Positions 53,122 to 61,328 of a DNA stretch of 64,000 nt are shown here, piece by piece (position 1 is the first letter of the stretch; each line of letters begins with the position of its first letter). The translations under genes were made by a program, and so were the position numbers. The notes beneath the pieces were generated by a model. It was not told the DNA's origin. It did not search any database and was given only the letters and a program-made list of their open reading frames with translations. This DNA is from Azoarcus sp. KH32C (lineage in GTDB: Bacteria; Pseudomonadota; Gammaproteobacteria; Burkholderiales; Rhodocyclaceae): assembly GCF_000349945.1 (NCBI RefSeq), contig NC_020516.1:868001-932000 (forward strand), read 5' to 3'.

Positions 53122-55029
53122 ATGACCCTCAGCGTCAAGAACAGACTGATCATCAGTCTCGTGGTGTCCGTCATGGCGGTCGTCGTGCTGATTGCCCTCA
53201 GTGCGACCAGCATGAGCCGCCTCGCCCGCATGCAGGACGAAGGTGTGGACCGCTCGAACACGTCCGTAAATCTGGCCAATGCACAGAATATCGGTGCCCG
53301 TCTTTATCAGGTTGTCGCCGACGCTGTCATCAATCGCAATCTGCGGGAAAGTCGAAAGAGTTGGGTCGAGGTCAAGAAATCTGCCGAAGAGGAATTGGCC
53401 GAGGCGGCCAAGGCTGCTGATACCGATGCAGAACGGCGTTGGGTTGCCGATGCCGCTTCGGCGTTCAAGGAAACAGCCCGTATTTTTGAAGACAAGATGC
53501 TGCCGCTGTTGGAGAGCAACAAGGCGTCGGAGGCCGTGATTCGCGAGCTCGACGGCCAACTGGACGGTGAAGTCGAGAAGATGCGGGAGAACCTACGCCA
53601 GGTAGCTGAATCGGTCTCCGTCGAATCGCGTGTGGCAGATGCCAAATTCGATGAGGAAATCAGGACGACGGAATCTTGGATGATCGCATTCGGTGTCGTC
53701 GTCCTGCTGATCACGCTGGCGGTGTCGTACTGGGTCTTCCGCTACATCACCGGTCAATTGGGCGGTGAGCCGGCGGTGGCGGCGGAAATCGCCAACCGGA
53801 TCGCGTTGGGCGACCTGTCGAGCAAGATCCAAGTGCACACTGGCGACAAGCACAGCCTCATGGCGTCGATGGAGGCGATGTCGGCGACGATCCGCACCCT
53901 CGTTGCCGACGCGCATGCCCTGTCTGCTGCGGCTCAGCGCGGCAAGCTGGAAACAAGGGCGGATGCCGCCAAGCACCAAGGGGAATTCCGCGCCATCATC
54001 GAAGGTATCAACGCCACGATGGTTGCGGTCGTCGAGCCGATCGACGACGTCAAGCGCGTCATGGCGGCGGTCGAGCAAGGCGATCTCAGGCAAACCATCC
54101 AGGCCGACTACGAAGGTGACTTCGGTGCCCTGGTCGGGAGCGTAAACAACACTGTGACCAAACTGTCGCAGACCATCGCGCATGTCTCCAGCGCGTCGGA
54201 TGAGCTCGCCAATGCGGCGACGCAGGTCTCTGCCACCTCGCAGTCCCTGTCACAGGCGACCTCCGAACAGGCCGCCAGCGTTGAGGAAACCTCGTCGGCC
54301 GTCGAGCAGATGTCGGCGTCGATCTCCCAGAATAGCGACAACGCCAGGACCACGGACGGCATCGCGCGCAAATCCTCGGAAGACGCGATCGCCGGCGGCG
54401 AGGCTGTCAAGTCGACGGTGGCGGCCATGAAGGCGATCGCCGACAAGATCGGCATCATTGACGACATCGCCTACCGCACGGATCTCCTCGCACTCAACGC
54501 CGCCATCGAGGCCGCGCGGGCCGGGGAGCACGGCAAGGGATTCGCGGTCGTGGCCGCAGAAGTCCGGAAGCTGGCCGAGCGCAGCCAGATCGCGGCCCAG
54601 GAGATCGGCGAGCTGGCGACAAGCAGCGTTGCGACCGCCGAAAGCGCCGGCGGCTTGTTGGAAACAATGGTGCCCTCGATCCGCAAGACCGCCGATCTGG
54701 TGCGCGAAATCTCCGCCGCCTCGGAAGAGCAATCGAACGGTGCCGGGCAGATCACCATGGCCATGGGCCAGCTCAACAGCGTTACGCAGCAGAATGCGTC
54801 CCTGTCGGAAGAGCTTGCCGCAACAGCGGAGGAAATGGGGACACAGGCCGAGAATCTGAAGGATCTGATGTCGCAGTTCGTCGTCGCCGGTGAGCGCCCC
54901 GCGAACTCGGCCGCAACTCGGCCGGTGAGGGCAAAAGGCAGTGCCAAGACACTGACCAAGGAGATCGTCGCCCGGGTCATGTACCCGGCGTCGAGTAACG
55001 TCGACGCGAAGGACTTCGAAAAATTCTAG
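53122..55029 (+). CDS. Methyl-accepting chemotaxis protein, transmembrane
   Basis: 635-residue receptor from ATG 53122 with AGGAGAAAG upstream (ATG 53073 would add 16 polar residues). TM1 LIISLVVSVMAVVVLIALSA, a four-helix-bundle type periplasmic domain (about 35-190), TM2 IAFGVVVLLITLAVSYWVF, HAMP, then a signalling domain with AYRTDLLALNAAIEAARAGE and the SEEQSNGAGQI motif. The receptor gene lies between cheA and cheW and is therefore the likely main receptor of this pathway. Ligand unknown. Confidence 0.93.
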   Translation: MTLSVKNRLIISLVVSVMAVVVLIALSATSMSRLARMQDEGVDRSNTSVNLANAQNIGARLYQVVADAVINRNLRESRKSWVEVKKSAEEELAEAAKAADTDAERRWVADAASAFKETARIFEDKMLPLLESNKASEAVIRELDGQLDGEVEKMRENLRQVAESVSVESRVADAKFDEEIRTTESWMIAFGVVVLLITLAVSYWVFRYITGQLGGEPAVAAEIANRIALGDLSSKIQVHTGDKHSLMASMEAMSATIRTLVADAHALSAAAQRGKLETRADAAKHQGEFRAIIEGINATMVAVVEPIDDVKRVMAAVEQGDLRQTIQADYEGDFGALVGSVNNTVTKLSQTIAHVSSASDELANAATQVSATSQSLSQATSEQAASVEETSSAVEQMSASISQNSDNARTTDGIARKSSEDAIAGGEAVKSTVAAMKAIADKIGIIDDIAYRTDLLALNAAIEAARAGEHGKGFAVVAAEVRKLAERSQIAAQEIGELATSSVATAESAGGLLETMVPSIRKTADLVREISAASEEQSNGAGQITMAMGQLNSVTQQNASLSEELAATAEEMGTQAENLKDLMSQFVVAGERPANSAATRPVRAKGSAKTLTKEIVARVMYPASSNVDAKDFEKF

Positions 55030-55039
55030 CGAGTGCGTC

Positions 55040-55597
55040 ATGCAAAGCGAAATCGTGGTTCCCGTCGCCGCCCGGCAGGAAGTGGCCATTGCGGGCAAAA
55101 CGCCGGAAGGCGCTGATGCCGGCGCGGCCGGGCAGCTCTATCTCGCCTTCCGGTTGGCAGGTGAAGTCTATGCGGTCGATATCTTGCGTATCCGCGAAAT
55201 CATCGAGTACAGCCTGCCCACCAGCGTGCCGATGATGCCCGAATCGGTACGGGGGGTGATTAACCTACGTGGGTCGGTGGTGCCCATCATCGATCTCGCG
55301 GTGCGCTTCGGTCGCGATGCAACGGGAGTCGGCAAGCGAACCTGCTTCGTCATCATCGAGGTCGAGTACGGCCGAACGAAGCACATCCTCGGGGTGATGG
55401 TGGACGGCGTCAACGGGGTGATGGACATTGGCGCCGACCGGATCGAACCACCGCCGAGCTTCGGCACGGACGTCGACACCCGGTTCATCGCAGGCATGGC
55501 GCGCGCGGAGGGGCGCTTTGTCATCATCCTTGACGTTGCCCGCGTGTTGTCCATCGCGGAAATGGCGACAATCCGTTCGGTGTCGGCAGGGAGGTGA
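55040..55597 (+). CDS. cheW: Chemotaxis coupling protein CheW
   Basis: 185-residue scaffold joining CheA to receptors. After a 30-residue polar N terminus, the CheW fold begins YLAFRLAGEVYAVDILRIRE, with the receptor/kinase contact region VRGVINLRGSVVPIIDLAVR and the C-terminal FIAGMARAEGRFVIILDVAR. It lies 10 nt after the receptor stop. 169 nt without a recognised gene follow before cheB. Confidence 0.95.
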   Translation: MQSEIVVPVAARQEVAIAGKTPEGADAGAAGQLYLAFRLAGEVYAVDILRIREIIEYSLPTSVPMMPESVRGVINLRGSVVPIIDLAVRFGRDATGVGKRTCFVIIEVEYGRTKHILGVMVDGVNGVMDIGADRIEPPPSFGTDVDTRFIAGMARAEGRFVIILDVARVLSIAEMATIRSVSAGR

Positions 55598-55766
55598 GTG
55601 CTGGGATCGACCGGCGGGGCTCCGGAAGGCCGGACTGGTCGAGCGCGTCGGCGTCGCTGGCGCAGTCGGCCATCGCGGGGGCGCGGTGCCAGTCGTCGCG
55701 CGTGATCGGTACAGGCAGGACAACAACCGGATCCGGCGGAGGAACCGGACACGAAGCAAGTGGGCT

Positions 55767-56825
55767 ATGGGACGCGAAATCAAGGTAATGGTCATCGATG
55801 ACTCTGCGGTCGTCCGCAAGGTCATGAGCAGTATTCTCGACCGGGATCCGAATATCCGGGTCATCGCCACGGCATCGGATCCGATCTTCGCAATGGAGAA
55901 GATGTGCAAGGAATGGCCGGACGTCATTACGCTCGATATCGAGATGCCGCGGATGGACGGCATCACCTTTCTCGGAAAGCTGATGGCCGAACGGCCGACA
56001 CCGGTGGTGGTCTGTTCTTCGCTGACTACGACCGGAGCGGAGACGACCCTGCAGGCACTGGCCGCCGGCGCTGTCACCATCATTACCAAGCCGGGCTTGG
56101 GGGTCGATGATTTCCTGCAGGATTCGAGCGACGATCTCATCGCCGCAGTCAAGGCGGCCGCGCGTGCGAACATGGGGGCCGTGCGGCACACCGCCCAGGC
56201 CCGCACCCCGCCGCCGGATTCCGATGGACCGCGCACGGCGATGGCGCAAACGACCGAGCGCATCGTCGCCATCGGCACGTCGACCGGTGGAACGCTCGCT
56301 CTCGAGCGGATTCTGACTGAGTTGCCGCGGGTGTCACCGGGCATCGTCATCGTGCAGCACATGCCCGAGATGTTCACCGCTGCCTTTGCCGCTCGGCTCG
56401 ACAGCCTGTGTGCGATCAGGGTGCTAGAGGGGATGGACAAGCAACGCGTCCTGCCGGGACAGGCGCTGATCGCTCCAGGTGGCAAGCACATGCAGCTCGT
56501 CCGCAGCGGTGCGCAATACATCGTCGAGATCAAGGATGGCCCGCCCGTCAATCGTCATCGGCCCTCGGTGGACGTTCTGTTTCGCTCCGTTGCTCGCCAC
56601 GCAGGGAAGAACGCGATGGGGGTGATCATGACGGGGATGGGCGACGACGGCGCACGCGGCCTGAAGGAAATGCACGATGCCGGCAGCTTTACGCTCGCGC
56701 AGGACGAAGAGAGCTCCGTTGTCTATGGGATGCCCAGGGAAGCGGTGAAAGTCGGCGCCGTCGATCGCATCCTGCCGCTCTCGCTCCTTGCGGGGGCCAT
56801 CATGAGAGGCAGCGTCCGGTCGTAG
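55767..56825 (+). CDS. cheB: Chemotaxis protein-glutamate methylesterase CheB
   Basis: 352-residue response regulator-esterase. An N-terminal receiver (VMVIDDSAVVRKV, TLDIEMPRMDG) is joined by a linker to the methylesterase domain, with the catalytic Ser in GTSTGG, His in VQHMPEMF and Asp in MTGMGDDGARGL. Start ATG 55767; the frame continues upstream to 55428 inside cheW but only 55767 gives the receiver N terminus. Unusually, no cheR or cheD is next to it in this window. Confidence 0.94.
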   Translation: MGREIKVMVIDDSAVVRKVMSSILDRDPNIRVIATASDPIFAMEKMCKEWPDVITLDIEMPRMDGITFLGKLMAERPTPVVVCSSLTTTGAETTLQALAAGAVTIITKPGLGVDDFLQDSSDDLIAAVKAAARANMGAVRHTAQARTPPPDSDGPRTAMAQTTERIVAIGTSTGGTLALERILTELPRVSPGIVIVQHMPEMFTAAFAARLDSLCAIRVLEGMDKQRVLPGQALIAPGGKHMQLVRSGAQYIVEIKDGPPVNRHRPSVDVLFRSVARHAGKNAMGVIMTGMGDDGARGLKEMHDAGSFTLAQDEESSVVYGMPREAVKVGAVDRILPLSLLAGAIMRGSVRS

Positions 56826-56884
56826 CAGCGCGCGGGGGGCAACAGTCACCACCGTGAGGATCGTCGCGTCCGAGTGAAGTTGCA

Positions 56885-56898
56885 TGACGTTTACGTCA
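56885..56898. promoter_or_regulatory. Palindromic operator upstream of acyl-CoA synthetase (LiuR-like)
   Basis: TGACGTTTACGTCA has perfect TGACGT/ACGTCA arms around TT, followed by ACGTCA again (56893-56904). It resembles sites reported for the MerR-family regulator LiuR of branched-chain amino-acid and acyl-CoA catabolism. It lies 162 nt before the gene start, in the 234-nt intergenic region 56826-57059. Confidence 0.45.
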
Positions 56899-57059
56899 AC
56901 GTCACAATACCGCCCGACGCTCTTCGACGGGCGTCGGCTTCCAATCACAGTCGTCCGCAGCACGGCAGTCCGGCACTGCGCCGAGGATCGCCCGCCAGCG
57001 GGTGCGCAATGACGTGGCAGACGCAGGTCCGCCGCGTTGATTCCGGGAAAGGAGAGGAA

Positions 57060-58748
57060 ATGACTGCAGTTGCCGAGTTTCTGAAAGCACGCGACTTCCT
57101 GCTGGCCAATCGGACCGACTACGCCGCCGCGTACGCCGGCTTCCAGTGGCCCCAGCTCAGCGAATTCAACTGGGCGCTCGATTACTTCGACAGCATGGCT
57201 CGGGGCAACGACAAGCCCGCGCTGTGGATCGTCGAGGAAGACGGCCGCGAATCCAAGCTCTCGTTCGCCGAGATGTCCGCGCGCTCCAACCGCGTCGCCA
57301 ACTGGCTGCGCGAGCAGGGCGTCGCGCGCGGCGACCGTATCCTGATCATGCTCGGCAACGAAGTGCCGCTGTGGGAAACCATGCTCGCCGCGATCAAGCT
57401 CGGCGCCGTCGTGATCCCCGCGACCACGCTGCTGACCCCTGACGACCTCTCCGACCGCCTCGAGCGCGGCCAGGTCAAGCACGTCGTGATCGGCGAGGCC
57501 CACACCGACAAGTTCGCCGACCTGCCGGGCAACTACACCCGCGTCAGCGTCGGCGCCGCGACCCCCGGCTGGCTCTCCTTCGAGGATGCCTACCAGGCCT
57601 CGCCCGAATTCGCGCCGTCCGGCGTCACCAAGGTCACCGACCCCCTGCTGCTCTACTTCACGTCCGGCACGACCTCCAAGCCCAAGCTCGTCCAGCACAG
57701 CCACCAGTCCTACCCCGTCGGCCACCTGTCGACGATGTACTGGATCGGACTGCAGCCGGGCGACCGCCACATGAACATCAGCTCGCCGGGCTGGGCGAAG
57801 CACGCGTGGAGCTGCTTCTTCGCCCCGTGGAATGCCGGCGCCTGCGTCTTCCTGTACAACTACAACCGCTTCAATGCGAAAGCACTGCTCGACGTGCTCG
57901 TGAAGTACGAGATCACGACGATGTGCGCGCCGCCGACCGTGTGGCGCATGCTGATCCAGCAGGACCTCGCCGCGGTGAAGACCAACCTGCGCGAACTCAT
58001 CGGCGCCGGCGAGCCGCTCAACCCCGAAGTCATCGAGCAGGTGAAGAAGGCCTGGGGCATCACGATCCGCGACGGCTTCGGCCAGACCGAGACGACCGCC
58101 CAGATTGGCAACACCCCGGGCCAGAAGCTCAAGCCCGGCTCGATGGGCCGCCCGCTGCCCGGCTACACGATCGCGCTGCTCGACGCCGACAGCAAACCGG
58201 TCGAGGAAGGCGAGATCAGCCTCGTCCTCGCCAAGCGCCCGATGGGCCTGATGCTCGGCTACGCCGGCGACGAAGCCAAGACCGCCGAAGTCATGCGTGA
58301 CGGCCACTACCGCACCGGCGACGTCGCGAGCATCGACGAGGAAGGCTACATCACCTACGTCGGCCGTGCCGACGACGTGTTCAAGGCCTCCGACTACCGC
58401 ATCAGCCCCTTCGAGCTCGAATCGGTGCTGATCGAGCATCCGGCGGTCGCCGAAGCCGCCGTCGTGCCGAGCCCGGACCCGGTGCGCCTCGCAGTGCCCA
58501 AGGCCTACGTGATCCTCGCCGCCGGCTTCGAGCCGTCGCGCGAACTCGCGAAGGACATCTTCGCCTTCACGCGCGACAAGCTCGCGCCCTACAAGCGCAT
58601 CCGCCGCCTCGAATTCTCCGACCTGCCGAAGACCATCTCCGGCAAGATCCGCCGCGTCGAGCTGCGGAAGAGCGAGGAGGGCAAGGACGCCAGCGTGCGC
58701 GGCGCGCTGGAATTCTTCGAGGAAGACTTCCCCGAGCTGAAGGGCTGA
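57060..58748 (+). CDS. AMP-forming acyl-CoA synthetase (medium-chain/aryl acid type)
   Basis: 562-residue adenylate-forming ligase from ATG 57060 after AAAGGAGAGG. P-loop YFTSGTTSKPKLVQHSH, aromatic-site and core motifs DGFGQTETT, YRTGDVASIDEEGYITYVGR, and the catalytic Lys in PKTISGKIRRVEL. The family resemblance is to ACSM-like medium-chain or branched/aryl acyl-CoA synthetases rather than acetyl-CoA synthetase, which is longer. The substrate cannot be fixed from sequence. It is transcribed alone between the che cluster and the SRP RNA gene. Confidence 0.9.
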   Translation: MTAVAEFLKARDFLLANRTDYAAAYAGFQWPQLSEFNWALDYFDSMARGNDKPALWIVEEDGRESKLSFAEMSARSNRVANWLREQGVARGDRILIMLGNEVPLWETMLAAIKLGAVVIPATTLLTPDDLSDRLERGQVKHVVIGEAHTDKFADLPGNYTRVSVGAATPGWLSFEDAYQASPEFAPSGVTKVTDPLLLYFTSGTTSKPKLVQHSHQSYPVGHLSTMYWIGLQPGDRHMNISSPGWAKHAWSCFFAPWNAGACVFLYNYNRFNAKALLDVLVKYEITTMCAPPTVWRMLIQQDLAAVKTNLRELIGAGEPLNPEVIEQVKKAWGITIRDGFGQTETTAQIGNTPGQKLKPGSMGRPLPGYTIALLDADSKPVEEGEISLVLAKRPMGLMLGYAGDEAKTAEVMRDGHYRTGDVASIDEEGYITYVGRADDVFKASDYRISPFELESVLIEHPAVAEAAVVPSPDPVRLAVPKAYVILAAGFEPSRELAKDIFAFTRDKLAPYKRIRRLEFSDLPKTISGKIRRVELRKSEEGKDASVRGALEFFEEDFPELKG

Positions 58749-58816
58749 TCGTAAGTAATTGCGCACCGCATCACGCGGAGCGTGCAGCGGCCGGATAAGC
58801 TGATACAATGCCGGCC

Positions 58817-58916
<100 letters not shown>

Positions 58917-58928
58917 CCTCGAACATCG

Positions 58929-58962
58929 AACGGGCGCCTCGGAAACGGGGCGCCCGTTTCAT
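58929..58962 (+). terminator. Intrinsic terminator of the SRP RNA
   Basis: AACGGGCGCC (58929-58938) pairs perfectly with GGCGCCCGTT (58949-58958), followed by TCATTTTG. It lies 12 nt after the RNA 3' end. Confidence 0.88.
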
Positions 58963-59052
58963 TTTGTGCCTCTTCGCGGATTTGCGTTACGCACCTCCTA
59001 TGGTCGATACGGTATCTTGGGCGCTTTTCCGTCGCGCCTGTCGCCAATCCCC

Positions 59053-61257
59053 TTGAAGCTTCGCCTCTTTTTCCTCTTGCTGCTGTCACTGGCCTGCGCC
59101 CCGGTCTATCCGCAGGTGCCGGATCGCACGAAGGGCGTCGCGCTGGTGCTCTCCGGCGGGGGCGCGCGCGGCGTTGCCCACGTCGGCGTGCTCAAGGTCC
59201 TCGAAGACATGCGCATCCCCGTCGACTGTATCGTCGGCACCTCGATGGGCGCGATCGTCGGTGGCGCCTATGCGTCCGGCATGTCGCTACCGGGCATGGT
59301 GCGCGAGATCAACGCCGTCGACTGGGGAAACATGTTCTCCAACAACGTCCCGCGCGAGGACCAGCCCTTCCGCGACAAGCAGGACGCCGCCCGCAACCGC
59401 TCGGCTATCGTCATGGGCTACGGCGACGGTCGCCTGCTGCTGCCGCAAAGCGCCATCTCCGGCCAGGCGATGGACCGCTTCCTCAACCGCCTCGCCGGTG
59501 GAGCCGAGGTGTTGCCCAGCTTCGACTCGCTGTCGCTGCCCTTTCGCGCCGTCGCCACAGACCTCGAATCCGGCGCCGAAGTCCTGCTCGACAAGGGGCC
59601 GCTGTGGCGGGCGATGCGCGCCAGCATGGCCGTGCCCGGCGTCTTCCTGCCGATCGAGAACGACGACCGCCTGCTTGTCGATGGCGGGCTCGTGATGAAC
59701 CTTCCCGTCGACGACGGGCGCCGCCTCTGTGGCGGCCGCGTGATCGCCGTAAATCTCGGTACGCCGCCGCAATTGCGTGACCGCCTGCTGACCGCCACCG
59801 ACATCGTGCTGCAGGCGATCAACCTCGCACTGGAGCAAAACGTGCGGCAGCAGATCGAGCGCCTCGGGCCCGACGACGCGCTGATCCAGGTCGAACTCGG
59901 CGACATCACCTCGCGCGACTTCGACCGCGCCCTCGAAACCGTTCCCTACGGCACGATCGCCGCGCTGAAACAAAGCGCGTCGCTCGCGCGCTTTTCCGTC
60001 GATGCCGAAACCTATGCGAAATGGCAGGCGCAGCGCCAGCAACGGCGCAAGCAGCCGGCGCCGGTGGTCGAATCGATCGCGATCGAGGGCCTCAAGGTCG
60101 TGCCTCAGCGTCTGTTCGGCGCGACGCTATCGCAGAAACTCGGCGAGCCGCTGGATACCTCCAGGCTCGAAACCGACATCGGGCAGATCTATTCCCGCGG
60201 CGACTTCGACCGCCTGCGCTACAGCGTGCTGCGCGATGGGCCGCGTGCGACCGTGCAGATCGAAGCCGACGAAAAGGCCTCCGGCCCGAACCTGTTGCGT
60301 TTCGGCGGCGGCGTCGCAGCCGATTTCGAAGGCGAATCCACGGTCGGCGTCTACGCCGGCTTCTCGCGCCGCTGGCTCAACACGCGCGGTGCGCGCTGGG
60401 ATGTCGATATGCAGCTCGGCAACACGAACCGCATCCGCTCCGAGCTCTACCAGCCGCTCGATCTCGACAGCGGCTGGTTCGTCGCGCCGTCCGTTGAACT
60501 TTTCAACCGCGTGCTGCCCATCTTCGTCGATGGCCGCAAACTCTCCGAGAACAAGGAGCGCGGCGGCGTGCTGGGGCTCGATCTCGGCTACGAGATGGGC
60601 ATGTGGGGCGAGCTGCGGGCCGGCTGGCGGCGCGGCGATCGCAAGTCCGAAGTCGTCTCGGGCCCGGTGCTCTATCCCGAGCGCACTGTCGCCGACGGCT
60701 CGCTGCAGGTCAGCGCCGTCATCGACCGTCTCGACAGCCCCTTCTTTCCGCGCCACGGCTACGCCGCCCGCCTGCGCGGCGAACTGCACGACCCTTCCTT
60801 CGGCGACGATCACCACTATCTCTTCACCGAGCTCGACGGCGACGGGGCGATGTCTCTCGGCGCCAACGTCCTGCGCCTGCACGGTTTCTTCACCGGCAGC
60901 CCTGACCGTGATCTGCCGGAAGTCGGCCGCACCCAGCTGGGCGGGCCCTTCCGCCTGACCGGCTACCGCTACGGCGAAATCGCCGGCGACCAGGTCGCAC
61001 TCGCCAGCGCCGCCTACTACCGTCTCATCACCCGCCTGCCGGATTCGGTCGGTCGCGGCGTCTATGCCGGTGCGACCGCCGAATGGGCTGACGTGCGCAA
61101 CTACGGCGCCTCGCTGACGCCGAACCCCGGGCGGCGGCGCGCGATGTCGCTCTTCCTTGGCGCCGACACCGTGCTCGGCCCCTTGTATCTCGGCGCCAGT
61201 TACCTGCCCGAGCTGGGTGAGATGCGCTACTACCTGCAGATCGGTCAGCCACAATAG
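59053..61257 (+). CDS. Patatin-like phospholipase with POTRA and outer-membrane barrel (type Vd autotransporter, PlpD-like)
   Basis: 734-residue protein from TTG 59053. The frame is open back to 58894, but that part lies in the SRP RNA and its terminator. Signal peptide KLRLFFLLLLSLACAPVYPQ. Patatin domain with oxyanion loop SGGGARG, nucleophile GTSMG and catalytic Asp in VDGGLVMN. Then a POTRA domain (SIAIEGLKVVPQRLFGATL) and a C-terminal Omp85-type 16-strand barrel (about residues 410-734). The layout matches P. aeruginosa PlpD, whose phospholipase is exported through its own barrel. Confidence 0.88.
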   Translation: MKLRLFFLLLLSLACAPVYPQVPDRTKGVALVLSGGGARGVAHVGVLKVLEDMRIPVDCIVGTSMGAIVGGAYASGMSLPGMVREINAVDWGNMFSNNVPREDQPFRDKQDAARNRSAIVMGYGDGRLLLPQSAISGQAMDRFLNRLAGGAEVLPSFDSLSLPFRAVATDLESGAEVLLDKGPLWRAMRASMAVPGVFLPIENDDRLLVDGGLVMNLPVDDGRRLCGGRVIAVNLGTPPQLRDRLLTATDIVLQAINLALEQNVRQQIERLGPDDALIQVELGDITSRDFDRALETVPYGTIAALKQSASLARFSVDAETYAKWQAQRQQRRKQPAPVVESIAIEGLKVVPQRLFGATLSQKLGEPLDTSRLETDIGQIYSRGDFDRLRYSVLRDGPRATVQIEADEKASGPNLLRFGGGVAADFEGESTVGVYAGFSRRWLNTRGARWDVDMQLGNTNRIRSELYQPLDLDSGWFVAPSVELFNRVLPIFVDGRKLSENKERGGVLGLDLGYEMGMWGELRAGWRRGDRKSEVVSGPVLYPERTVADGSLQVSAVIDRLDSPFFPRHGYAARLRGELHDPSFGDDHHYLFTELDGDGAMSLGANVLRLHGFFTGSPDRDLPEVGRTQLGGPFRLTGYRYGEIAGDQVALASAAYYRLITRLPDSVGRGVYAGATAEWADVRNYGASLTPNPGRRRAMSLFLGADTVLGPLYLGASYLPELGEMRYYLQIGQPQ

Positions 61258-61328
61258 CGGCGAGGCCGAAGTGACCGGTGCAGACGAATTCATCCGGGCA
61301 GCCGGGGGCGCTCTGCTAGAATCCCGCC

